Origin: Petropleomorpha daqingensis
GTDB taxonomy: Bacteria > Actinomycetota > Actinomycetes > Mycobacteriales > Geodermatophilaceae
NCBI RefSeq assembly: GCF_013408985.1
Contig: NZ_JACBZT010000001.1
Location: forward strand, 186,001-250,000
Reading direction: 5' to 3'
Length of the DNA stretch: 64,000 nt
Shown: positions 25,120-33,594 of the stretch, one piece after another
Layout of the letters: every line of letters starts with the position of its first letter
Position numbering within the stretch: the stretch's first letter is position 1
Translations under genes and position numbers: made by a program
The notes under the pieces: model-generated
The model's database searches: none
What the model was told of the DNA's origin: nothing
What the model saw: only the letters and a program-made list of their open reading frames with translations

Positions 25120-28100
25120 GCTGCCACCTCCGCATCATCAGGGGTGAGGGCGAGGACGAGTGCACCGATGAAGACGTGCGGCACAGGACGCGCATAGCGG
25201 GCTCGCACGGCTATCTGCTCGCGCGCTCGCTCCTCGGACAGGACGCCGAGGCGGCGCTGCACCTCACGGATGTCGCGACGCCGCTGCGCAGCGCTCCCAT
25301 CCGGCTCGAAGAGAGTTTCCTCGGCCTCACGAGCCTCTCGTTCCATACGGGCCAGGGAGCGCGTGAGGGTCTGCTCGAAACGCTGGAAGATCCCATCCAC
25401 CCGTGACAGGTCAGACTCCAGACGGGCATCGAGATCCGTCACCAGCTCGCGCACACGGCGTTCAGTACGCACGCCTACCGAGCGCTCGACGCGGCCTCGC
25501 AGGCCCTCGGGCTCGTCCGCCTCCGCATTCCAACGCTGGACGATCGCCCGCAGAACTGGCGTCGGCACCGGCATGAGATGGTCACCGTCCAAGGTGGCGG
25601 CCAGGAGTTCCTCGGACAACTCCCCGCCGAGCTCCTGCCGTCGACGCAACCGGGTTCCTGCTAGGAAGACCTCCTCGTGCAGTCGAACACCACTGGCGCC
25701 CACCAGAACCAGCCGCGCGACCGCGGCGGCGAACGAGTCCTGCAGCCCCGGGACAACAACCGCAGTGACCCGGTGGATCGATGGCACCGGCTGCCAGAGC
25801 TCCTGACGCAGCGTGCGGGTGGCGAGCTGGACCAGCGGATGGCCGAGGTGGGCGTGCACGATGTCCGTCCGGCCCGCCAGGACGACGTCGCCGTCGAAAG
25901 TGATAGGGCGACGCTTCCCGGTCAGAGGATCGTCCAGATCCGCCGTCGCGAGCTGCCACGTCGGTCCGATGCTCCGGGGCACCTCTAAAACCGCAGCATC
26001 GCTGCGGTCGTCACCGACCTCAACCAACTGCGGCTGGTGCTGCAGGACCAGCGCGGTGTCAACTACCCGGCGGACGTTGGCGGGGTGGAGATGGAGTCGA
26101 TCGCGGACGACACTCAGTTCACCGGCGATCCGCGTCAGCTCACCGGAGAGCCGTCGTTCGCCCTTGAGCATGTCGTTGACGGCCTTCTGCGAAGCGTTCG
26201 CGGCCGCGCGGGCGGGGCGAGCCGCCACCCGGCCGAGAAGCTGACGTTCGACGTCCGGCGCGAGCACCGGATTGGCAGATCCGAGGTCTGCCCGGACGTT
26301 CTGCATCTTGTCTGTGAGGCGCTTCAGGAGGTCCATATCCCGGGCAAGGGCGGAGGCTCCACTCCCCGCGGGGACGAAGTGCCATGCGATGGGAATGTCG
26401 GTCTGCCCGTAGCGATCGATCCGGCCGATGCGCTGCTCCAAGCGGTTGGGGTTGAACGGGACGTCGAAGTTGACCATGCGATGGCAATAGTGCTGCAGAT
26501 CGATTCCTTCGCCAGCCGCATCCGTGGCTAGCAGAAGGCGGACCGGATGTTCCGACGGGTCGGCGTTGAACCGGCGGCGAATGTCTTCACGGTCCTCTTG
26601 AGGCGTCTGCCCATGGATCACCGCGAGCCGGCTGGAGTCGTAGCCGACGCCCTCGAGCACCGCCTGGATCCACTCGAGCGTGTCCACGTACTCGGTAAAC
26701 ACGACGACGCGCTCGTTGGACCACGTCCCATCGGGTCTGGTGACAGCGTCCAGGAACGTCATCAACGTTCGGAGACGTGAGTCCGGGGACGCCTCGTAAC
26801 CCTCCCCCCACGAGATCAGGGCTTCGAGGTCATCCGCGTCTCGCTGCGCCAGATCCGGCAGCGCTCGTCGCGTGTCGAGCAGTGTGTCGAGCTCGAGTTG
26901 AGACGAGCGGCCCTCCTCGTCGTCGGAGGAGTTCTCCCCCATGACGTCGTCGTAGTCCGGAAGCTCTGGCTCGCGGCCGTCTCGCCGCGCCTCCAGGTAC
27001 GCGCTGGCGGTCTTGGCGAACGCCCAGGGCGAGGACAGGAAACGCTTCTTGAGCAGGAGCGCCGCGATGTCGGATGCATTCGACTGCCCCGCCCGGGCGG
27101 CCCGCTCTCGCCGTTCGATGAGCTGGACGAGTCGTTGGTAGGCCTCAGCCTCGTCCTCGTTCGGGGAGAAGGGCAGGGCCCTCACCTCGCGCTGATGAAA
27201 GCGCTCGTCGTGCAAATCCGTCTTGAGCCGGCGAACCGCCACCTCGCCGAGGGCGACATGGTCGATTTCTGCGCCGCGAGCGAACCGGTGATCGTCCACC
27301 ATCTCCAGCAGTGCGGTGAACGATTCGTGGTATCCGTTGTGCGGGGTAGCGCTCAAGAAGAGGCGGTGTTCGGACATGCGAGCGAGCTCCCGCACAGCCA
27401 CGGTCCGTTGGGAGTCCACGGCGTAGACGCGCTTCTCGGAAGTCCTCTGCGGCGCCGACGGCGCGACGTGGTGCGCTTCGTCGACGACGAGGACGTCGAA
27501 CGCGAACCCGTCCGTCGCCCTCCGCTGACGAGCGACGTCGAATGCTGCTTGGAGGAGCCGTTGGGCGCGAGCAGTAGGCAACCAGGACATCGAGACGATG
27601 ACCCGTGGGAACAGGACGAACGGGTTCGCGTGGACGCCGTACCGCCGGCGGACATCCCGCATGCTCTCCGAGCTGATCACCTCGAACGAGAGACCGAACT
27701 TCTCCGCCATCTCATCGCGCCACTTGAGCACGAGGCCGGCTGGGCAGACGACGATCACCGAGCGTGCACGGTGCCGGAGCAACAGCTCTTGGACGACGAG
27801 ACCTGCCTCGATCGTCTTCCCGAGACCGACATCGTCTGCGAGCAGCAGGTTCGTCCGGGGCGCTGCCAGAGCACGTCGCAAGGGCTCCAGCTGATAGGGC
27901 TCCACCGTCGCACCGCTGCGGAACGGCGCCTGATAGGCCGCCGGGTCCGCTGAAGTGACCGCTCCCCAGCGCAGGGCGTCGACGAAGGCCGCGAGGGTCG
28001 CAGGATCGTCGATCTCGGCGTCGTCGAGGGTGTGCGGCAGACCCTGTTCGGGGACGAGATTGGTTCCGCTCTCGATCTCCCAGACCACGCGCAGCTCGTC

Positions 28101-28271
28101 GCCGAATCGGTCATCACCCATTGCCTGCAGTGCGACCGCGTGCTGGAGCCCTGCCGCGCCGTCGTCCGCGGACGAGCGCGGAAGGCCCTGGGGAGTTACG
28201 TCTGTGACTACCCAGCGGGCTCCCCGCACGTCTACAAGCTGGCCCACCTCGGGCAAGGGTGCCGCAGGCAT
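25116..28271 (-). CDS. drmD: DISARM class 1 SNF2-like helicase DrmD
   Basis: About 1051 residues, the hallmark of class 1 DISARM. The SNF2/Swi2 ATPase has Walker A DDVGLGKTIEA in LLLADDVGLGKTIEAGLVV, a VVDEAHHVAP motif II, LFLSATPHNGY (motif III), and a C-terminal helicase half with LLATDAAGEGIDLQ and EQRIGRIDRYGQ. Long charged helices fill the C-terminus. It is the first gene of the five-gene operon. The ATG at 28271 is preferred because AAGGAG lies eleven bases upstream; a GTG at 28283 would sit on top of that ribosome binding site. Confidence 0.92.
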   Translation of the reverse strand: MPAAPLPEVGQLVDVRGARWVVTDVTPQGLPRSSADDGAAGLQHAVALQAMGDDRFGDELRVVWEIESGTNLVPEQGLPHTLDDAEIDDPATLAAFVDALRWGAVTSADPAAYQAPFRSGATVEPYQLEPLRRALAAPRTNLLLADDVGLGKTIEAGLVVQELLLRHRARSVIVVCPAGLVLKWRDEMAEKFGLSFEVISSESMRDVRRRYGVHANPFVLFPRVIVSMSWLPTARAQRLLQAAFDVARQRRATDGFAFDVLVVDEAHHVAPSAPQRTSEKRVYAVDSQRTVAVRELARMSEHRLFLSATPHNGYHESFTALLEMVDDHRFARGAEIDHVALGEVAVRRLKTDLHDERFHQREVRALPFSPNEDEAEAYQRLVQLIERRERAARAGQSNASDIAALLLKKRFLSSPWAFAKTASAYLEARRDGREPELPDYDDVMGENSSDDEEGRSSQLELDTLLDTRRALPDLAQRDADDLEALISWGEGYEASPDSRLRTLMTFLDAVTRPDGTWSNERVVVFTEYVDTLEWIQAVLEGVGYDSSRLAVIHGQTPQEDREDIRRRFNADPSEHPVRLLLATDAAGEGIDLQHYCHRMVNFDVPFNPNRLEQRIGRIDRYGQTDIPIAWHFVPAGSGASALARDMDLLKRLTDKMQNVRADLGSANPVLAPDVERQLLGRVAARPARAAANASQKAVNDMLKGERRLSGELTRIAGELSVVRDRLHLHPANVRRVVDTALVLQHQPQLVEVGDDRSDAAVLEVPRSIGPTWQLATADLDDPLTGKRRPITFDGDVVLAGRTDIVHAHLGHPLVQLATRTLRQELWQPVPSIHRVTAVVVPGLQDSFAAAVARLVLVGASGVRLHEEVFLAGTRLRRRQELGGELSEELLAATLDGDHLMPVPTPVLRAIVQRWNAEADEPEGLRGRVERSVGVRTERRVRELVTDLDARLESDLSRVDGIFQRFEQTLTRSLARMEREAREAEETLFEPDGSAAQRRRDIREVQRRLGVLSEERAREQIAVRARYARPVPHVFIGALVLALTPDDAEVAA

Positions 28272-28311
28272 GATCAATCGCACTCCTTACGGATCGTGTC
28301 CGAACACTAAC

Positions 28312-28334
28312 TTCACGTTGCCCGAAGTTGTGAA
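28312..28334. promoter_or_regulatory. Candidate operator in the drmD/vsr divergent promoter region
   Basis: TTCAC (28312-28316) and GTGAA (28330-28334) form an inverted repeat with a 13-bp centre, in the only gap that can hold the DISARM promoter and the promoter of the divergent vsr gene. Two half-sites about two helical turns wide suit a dimeric repressor. The regulator is unknown. Confidence 0.35.
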
Positions 28335-28375
28335 CGACGCACGAGAGGTTCCCCTCGGCGTGGCAGCCTGGGCAC

Positions 28376-28876
28376 GTGGCAGCGAGGACTCCCCAGCCTG
28401 GACCGCATCCCGGATCAACGAGCGCCGAGATGTCCCGCCGTATGAGCAACGTGAGAAAGCGGGACAACGGACCTGAGATGGCCGTGCGCCGGCTGCTGCA
28501 CGCCGCCGGGCTCCGCTACCGAGTGGCCTGGCCAGTGCCGGGGCAGCGACGGCGGACCATCGACATCGCCTTCACCAAAGCGCGGCTGGCGGTCTTCATC
28601 GACGGGTGTTTCTGGCACGGGTGCCCGCTGCACGCGACGTCTCCCAAAGCCAACGCAGCATGGTGGGCGGAGAAGATCTCCACGAACCAGGCACGGGACG
28701 TTGACGTGACCGCTGAGTTGGAGCAGATGCGATGGACCGTGATGAGATTCTGGGAGCACGAGCCGCCCTACGACGTCGTTGCCTGCATCGTCGCCTTTCT
28801 CGAAGGCCATGCGGCAACTCAGGGTGCCGTGACCTCCACGTGCTCATCCAAAGCGGCCATGAAGTCGGCCGAGTAG
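28376..28876 (+). CDS. vsr: Very short patch repair endonuclease (Vsr)
   Basis: A 166-residue Vsr-type mismatch endonuclease. RRMSNVRKRDNGPE and LLHAAGLRYRVAWPVPGQRR open the domain; TIDIAFTKARLAVFIDG carries the catalytic aspartate and CFWHGCPLHAT the histidine and zinc ligands; WTVMRFWEHE closes it. Vsr nicks next to T:G mismatches formed when 5-methylcytosine deaminates, so it normally travels with an m5C methyltransferase, and one is encoded directly opposite at 28819-29982. The two genes converge and their 3' ends overlap by 58 bp. The GTG at 28376 is used; ATG 28430 (MSRRMSNVRK) is equally possible. Confidence 0.92.
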   Translation: MAARTPQPGPHPGSTSAEMSRRMSNVRKRDNGPEMAVRRLLHAAGLRYRVAWPVPGQRRRTIDIAFTKARLAVFIDGCFWHGCPLHATSPKANAAWWAEKISTNQARDVDVTAELEQMRWTVMRFWEHEPPYDVVACIVAFLEGHAATQGAVTSTCSSKAAMKSAE

Positions 28877-29982
28877 CGCAGACTGCTGCGGCGCAACCGG
28901 TCGCGGAAGCCTTTCGTCGCCCTGTGCGACAGCGGCTCGTCACCAAATTGCTCCAGGACGTCGGCGAGGTGCACGTAGTCAGTTGCCGGCGATCGTGGCC
29001 ATGCGGACACCGAGACATCCCATGTCTTGCCTCCGGCATGACACGCTGCAGACGGCCACGGTCGACCGTCGACTCGAAGGGTTCGAGCGATGTCGTCCGG
29101 GCACGGAGCCTCACGCGCTAGCAGTCCCTCACCGATCCAGCGGGCCACTGGCACGCTCACCGCATTGCCTACGAGCTTCCAGCGATCGCGCACGGGAGCA
29201 CTCGAGGTCCAACCTGCGGGGAAGCCTTGCAGTACTTCGGCCGCTTCGATCGAGGGACGAACGATTCGCCTCCCCGGGTCGCCTCCGCACATCCACACTG
29301 CGGGCGGGCTCGGGATGCTCACGGTGGTCGAGCCCTTCAGCGTTGGAACGGCGTCGATCGCCCAGCCAGTCCCTCGATTGCCTTCGGTCCAGTAGAAGCC
29401 GTAGGAGCTTCCCCTCTCAGCACCCAGCGCGGCGCCGTCCGGGTCTTCGGATGGCGCGTCCTCGCGAAACAAGACGGCTGCCGGATCATGCACCGCTGAC
29501 GCGAGCAGGTAGACACGCTTGCGTCGCTGGGGAAGGCCGAAAGAGCGCGAGTCGACGGTGCGGTACGCCCAGTCGTAGCCAGCAGACTCCAGGGAAGCGG
29601 TGATCTCCTGAACAGCCGCGCCTCGCCTCAATCTGAGCATGTTGGGCACGTTCTCGATGAGCACCCACTCCGGCTGCGACGTCCGGAGGAGCTGGAGCAC
29701 GTGCCGGATGAGGCCCGACGCGAGGCCCTCTAGACCTGAGGTGCGCCCCGCCTGAGAGAGGTCGGTGCAGGGAAATCCAGCGGTCACGATCGTGGCGTCA
29801 CGCAGATCGCGCAGCCCGATTACGTCCCCGTTTAGGTCGGCGTCCTGGAACCGCTTCGCAAGCACGGACCTCGCAGGCTGCCACCACTCATACAGCTCCG
29901 ACGGCTCGTCGACACCCGCCTGCTGGAGTCCCAGCTCCATGCCACCGATCCCTGCGAAGAGACCGACGATCGAGTGGGACAC
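28819..29982 (-). CDS. DNA cytosine-5 methyltransferase
   Basis: About 387 residues with the C5-methyltransferase motif set in order: motif I GLFAGIGGMELGLQQAG, motif IV GFPCTDLSQAG with the catalytic cysteine, motif VI ENVPNML, motif VIII QRRKRVYLLA and motif X GNAVSVPVARWIG. The recognition region between VIII and X is short. It would protect host DNA from the nearby HNH endonuclease, with Vsr repairing deaminated sites. Class 2 DISARM also uses an m5C enzyme (drmMII), but this island is class 1 and this gene lies outside the DISARM operon. The GTG at 29982 is chosen because GGGAG lies nine bases upstream; a longer reading to 30027 lacks that. Confidence 0.9.
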   Translation of the reverse strand: MSHSIVGLFAGIGGMELGLQQAGVDEPSELYEWWQPARSVLAKRFQDADLNGDVIGLRDLRDATIVTAGFPCTDLSQAGRTSGLEGLASGLIRHVLQLLRTSQPEWVLIENVPNMLRLRRGAAVQEITASLESAGYDWAYRTVDSRSFGLPQRRKRVYLLASAVHDPAAVLFREDAPSEDPDGAALGAERGSSYGFYWTEGNRGTGWAIDAVPTLKGSTTVSIPSPPAVWMCGGDPGRRIVRPSIEAAEVLQGFPAGWTSSAPVRDRWKLVGNAVSVPVARWIGEGLLAREAPCPDDIARTLRVDGRPWPSAACHAGGKTWDVSVSAWPRSPATDYVHLADVLEQFGDEPLSHRATKGFRDRLRRSSLRYSADFMAALDEHVEVTAP

Positions 29983-30119
29983 GGGAGAACACTCCCACAG
30001 ACTCCGCGACGCGCACAGGTCCGGCACACCGGCCAGGCAGCGTGCTGCGACACCGTCTCAGGCGTTTCGCCTCGGCGCTCCTCGTTGCTCGACGAGCGCA
30101 TTCGGTACAGGCTCCGACC

Positions 30120-31031
30120 GTGAGCGGAGCCGTCTCGGAGCACTACGTCAGAGCAGCCGCACTCGAGTGGCTGAGCAGCGTGACACTCGACGGAACCATC
30201 CCGGTCAGCCGCGCCCAGCTGCGGGACGACTTCCGCGTCAGTGGCGACCGATTCCCGCTCGTCGACGCTGGACGTGGCATCCGACGCCCGAAGGGTTGGT
30301 CGGCGGCGTTGAGCATTCTCACAGCGGCGCCCGAAGGTGCACCCTCGCGGCCGTACGACGACTCGGAGGGTGCCGACGGTCTCCACAGGTACAAGCTCCG
30401 TCGAGACCACCGCGGCGCTGCCGAGAACGAGGGGCTTCGTCACGCGATGCTCGAACAGGTGCCGCTGATGTGGTTCTACGGCATCCGGCCCGGGATCTTC
30501 CAGGCGATCTTCCCTGTGTACCTGATCGGCGAGGAGCCGGAGCACTCGCAGTTCGTCATGGCGTTGACCGAGGAACAGCGGCAGATCCGCCCGGGCAGCC
30601 GCGTCGAGGAGACGCTGCGAAAGTACCTGCTGACGATGACGCGACGACGTCTGCACCAGCCGGTGTTCGCGGGGCAGGTCATGTTGGCCTACGAGACGAG
30701 GTGTGCCGTCTGCTCGCTCAACCACAGGGAGCTCCTCGACGCTGCCCACATCATTCCCGACAACGATCCGCGGGGCGCACCGGTGGTCGCGAATGGACTT
30801 GCCCTGTGCAAGTTGCATCACGCGGCCTACGACAAGAACATCCTCGGGATCCGACCGGACTACACCGTCGAGATCCATCACAGGCTGCTCCACGAAGTGG
30901 ACGGGCCGATGCTCCGTCACGGTTTGCAGGAGCACCACGGCCGGCCGCTCATGCAGGTACCCGCTCGCAGGGTGGACCGCCCGGACGCCGACCGCTTGAT
31001 GGAACGCTACGAAGCCTTCCTCGCAGCCTGA
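30120..31031 (+). CDS. HNH restriction endonuclease
   Basis: About 303 residues with a C-terminal HNH nuclease domain: RCAVCSLNHRELLDAAHI gives the zinc-binding cysteines and the first histidine, then NGLALCKLHHAAYDKNILG the asparagine and last histidine. The N-terminal half (EHYVRAAALEWL, then GWSAALSILTA) is probably the DNA-recognition part. This layout is known for type II restriction enzymes paired with m5C methyltransferases, and the methyltransferase is divergently encoded next door. The GTG at 30120 matches the start of recognisable sequence; a GTG at 30042 would add 26 arginine-rich residues that look noncoding. Confidence 0.87.
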   Translation: MSGAVSEHYVRAAALEWLSSVTLDGTIPVSRAQLRDDFRVSGDRFPLVDAGRGIRRPKGWSAALSILTAAPEGAPSRPYDDSEGADGLHRYKLRRDHRGAAENEGLRHAMLEQVPLMWFYGIRPGIFQAIFPVYLIGEEPEHSQFVMALTEEQRQIRPGSRVEETLRKYLLTMTRRRLHQPVFAGQVMLAYETRCAVCSLNHRELLDAAHIIPDNDPRGAPVVANGLALCKLHHAAYDKNILGIRPDYTVEIHHRLLHEVDGPMLRHGLQEHHGRPLMQVPARRVDRPDADRLMERYEAFLAA

Positions 31032-31071
31032 TCACGCCAGCGCAGATGATTTCCCTTGGAGCCCAGACATC

Positions 31072-32955
31072 GTGAAAGCTGACGCCCTGAATCCCCGCGA
31101 ACTGTTCGGGGCGACCGTCCACTACGAAATCCCCGCCTTCCAACGGCCGTACGTCTGGACCGAGGAAGACCAGTGGGCGCCACTCTGGGCCGACGTGCGG
31201 CGAGTTGCGGAGAAGGTGGTCCTTGCGTCAGACGACGAAGCAGCCGAAGGAGCGGGCGGGCACTTCCTCGGGGCCGTGGTCTTCAAGGCCAAGCCACCCA
31301 TCGCCGGCGACGTAACCCGCCACTTGGTCATCGACGGTCAGCAGCGCACGACGACGCTCCAGATCCTGCTCGATGCGGTGCACGCGGCAGTCCTTGACCG
31401 AGGCCATGAGGATGAGGCCGAGGCACTCGAGGAGTTGATTCTCAACAAGGCGAAGCGGTTCGCCGGAAAGCCGGAGCGCTTCAAGCTCTGGCCGGCCCGT
31501 TCGGATCGCGTTGCCTTCGAACATGCAATGACTGACGACCACGGCGACTGGGCTGGTGACGACCACCTCATTGTCGAGGCGCACCAGTTCTTTCGAAGCG
31601 AGGTCCATGACTGGCTGCTCGGCGTCGTACCCGAGGGCGACGAGGAAGTCGGCGACGAGAAGGCGCGAGTCCGCGCCCTCGCGGACGTCATGCAGACGCG
31701 TTTGTATTTGGTTGCTATCAACCTGACAGCTCAGGACGACGACCAGGTCATCTTCGAGACGTTGAACGACAGAGGGACACCCCTTCTCAAGGCCGACCTG
31801 ATCAAGAACTGGGTGTTCCAGGTCGGAGAGCGGGTCCTCGCCGACGTTGAGATCTGGCCTGAGCGCTTCTGGACAGATTTCGACGATTCGTGGTGGCGCG
31901 AGGAGATCTCGCAGGGCCGGCACAACCGATCGCGGATCGACATCTTCCTGCAGTACTGGCTGACCATGCGAACCCGCGACGAGGTCGTCACCGAGCAGGT
32001 ATTCCGCGAGTTCACGAGATACGCGCGACCGCGCATGACCGATGCCGCGTCCGCGGAGAAGCTTCTGAGCGAACTCCGGCGGGATGCGGATACCTTTCGC
32101 AACTTCGGACAGCAAGCGACCGACTCGGCCGGAGGCCGCTTCTACAGGCGCGTGGTCGAAGCGCTAGAGCTGGCTTCCACCACGCCGGTGCTGTTGTGGA
32201 TGCTATCGGAGAACCACGCCATTCCCTCGGACCAGGTCTCCAAGGCTCTGGATGCGCTGGAGAGCTGGGTGGTCCGACGGACGCTGCTGCGCCGCACCAT
32301 GAAGGACGTCAACCGCTTCATGGTGGCCATCCTCGGCACGCTCGACGGAGTCGACGAATCCAAGGTCGGGGACGTCGTCCACGGGTATCTGGCGATCCAG
32401 AGTTCGGACGCACGGACCTGGCCCACTGACGCGGAGGTCATCACCGGACTCCCGCAGGTGAAGCTCTACGGGAACGTGCGCCAGTCTCGGCTTCGCGTCG
32501 TGCTCGAGGCCCTGGAGATGCAATTGCGCAGCGGTCTGCACGAGGACGTTCCGCTCCCATCAGGACTCCAGGTCGAGCATGTGATGCCCCAGGCATGGCG
32601 GACCTACTGGGACACCACCCTGAAGCTCTCACCAGAGGCGGCGGCTGAGCGCGACCGGCTGGTCAACACGATCGGCAATCTGACACTCGTCACGTCTGGG
32701 CTCAACGGCACCCTGTCCAACCGACCGTGGACCGACTCCGAGACGGCAGCCGTCGTAAAAGCTACCGGCGACCTAAAAGGTATAGGCAAACGCTCGCTCA
32801 TCAGCAAGTTTAGCTTGCTAGCGCTGAGCAAGGACATCGTGGAGAACCACACCGAGAGGTGGAGCGAGAGCGATATCGAGTCTCGCTCCGAGGCGCTGGC
32901 GCGCGGACTCTGCCAAGTATGGCTTGGACCGCCGTCCTTGGGATCCCCAACATGA
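31072..32955 (+). CDS. GmrSD-type restriction protein (DUF262/DUF1524)
   Basis: A 627-residue single-chain relative of GmrS-GmrD, type IV enzymes that cut modified phage DNA. The N-terminal DUF262 domain has YEIPAFQRPYVWTEEDQW and the DGQQR motif (VIDGQQRTTTLQILLDAV), which binds nucleotide. The C-terminal DUF1524 domain has VEHVMPQAW (His-Met-Pro type nuclease signature) and NTIGNLTLVTSGLNGTLSN. The GTG at 31072 lies 40 bp after the HNH stop, so both may share a transcript. A modification-dependent enzyme must ignore the m5C made next door, so its target is probably a bulkier base; that is inference. Confidence 0.88.
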   Translation: MKADALNPRELFGATVHYEIPAFQRPYVWTEEDQWAPLWADVRRVAEKVVLASDDEAAEGAGGHFLGAVVFKAKPPIAGDVTRHLVIDGQQRTTTLQILLDAVHAAVLDRGHEDEAEALEELILNKAKRFAGKPERFKLWPARSDRVAFEHAMTDDHGDWAGDDHLIVEAHQFFRSEVHDWLLGVVPEGDEEVGDEKARVRALADVMQTRLYLVAINLTAQDDDQVIFETLNDRGTPLLKADLIKNWVFQVGERVLADVEIWPERFWTDFDDSWWREEISQGRHNRSRIDIFLQYWLTMRTRDEVVTEQVFREFTRYARPRMTDAASAEKLLSELRRDADTFRNFGQQATDSAGGRFYRRVVEALELASTTPVLLWMLSENHAIPSDQVSKALDALESWVVRRTLLRRTMKDVNRFMVAILGTLDGVDESKVGDVVHGYLAIQSSDARTWPTDAEVITGLPQVKLYGNVRQSRLRVVLEALEMQLRSGLHEDVPLPSGLQVEHVMPQAWRTYWDTTLKLSPEAAAERDRLVNTIGNLTLVTSGLNGTLSNRPWTDSETAAVVKATGDLKGIGKRSLISKFSLLALSKDIVENHTERWSESDIESRSEALARGLCQVWLGPPSLGSPT

Positions 32956-33039
32956 GCCCGTGCCAGTCTGCAGCTTCGGCGACGAGTCCATCAAACTAAA
33001 GCACGCCCGACCATCCCGGTTGGGTCTTGCTTCGCCTGG

Positions 33040-33591
33040 TCAGTCTTCATGCTCCGGCACATGGACCAGCTCGATGAGCTGTTTGAGTTCATCCATCCAC
33101 GCGAGTCCCTCTTGTCGCGACATCTCGCCAACTGTTTCTCCGTCAACGACGTTGTAGCGATCGTCGAGCTGGTCGTAGATCCGCCAAGCGCGCTCTCTCA
33201 CGAGGGCTACAGGATGTCGAACTGCTACGTTCTCTAGCTCGGTGAGCACGTCCGCGGCCGTGGAGATCGATGGGCGATTCTTGTTGGCGGCCACGTAGTC
33301 GTTGTCACGCGCGTGCTGGTCGATGAACTCCGCCTCGAGCCAGCCCAGGGCCGCGTGCAAACTCCTTAGCGACCACTCTCGCGCTCCAGCGATATCATCT
33401 TCTCGACGAACCCTCCGCGCTTGGGCCAGATCCGCAGAATGGCGCTCTCGTTGATAGGCGAGGTCTGTCGTCTGCGCCGCCGTTTTGCCCCGTCGCTCTA
33501 GGCGATCGCGCAATCCTCCAGCCAGATTGTTCACGACCCCCGCGATGACCCCCGACCCCAACCCCAGGGCCAGGATCTGCGACCACGTCAC
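33040..33591 (-). CDS. Membrane-anchored coiled-coil hypothetical protein
   Basis: A 183-residue protein. Residues 5-25 (ILALGLGSGVIAGVVNNLAG) form one short hydrophobic segment that could anchor it in the membrane. A strongly charged helical stretch rich in Arg, Gln and Glu follows, then a helical domain around HAALGWLEAEFIDQHARD. No known domain is recognised. It sits between the GmrSD-type gene and ordinary metabolic genes, at the right edge of the island. A link to defence is possible but not shown. Confidence 0.6.
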   Translation of the reverse strand: MTWSQILALGLGSGVIAGVVNNLAGGLRDRLERRGKTAAQTTDLAYQRERHSADLAQARRVRREDDIAGAREWSLRSLHAALGWLEAEFIDQHARDNDYVAANKNRPSISTAADVLTELENVAVRHPVALVRERAWRIYDQLDDRYNVVDGETVGEMSRQEGLAWMDELKQLIELVHVPEHED

Positions 33592-33594
33592 GGC

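Noticed and set aside
28819-29982. DISARM class 2 methylase drmMII
   Set aside because: Class 1 DISARM is already complete with drmMI; this gene is paired with vsr and an HNH nuclease outside the operon.
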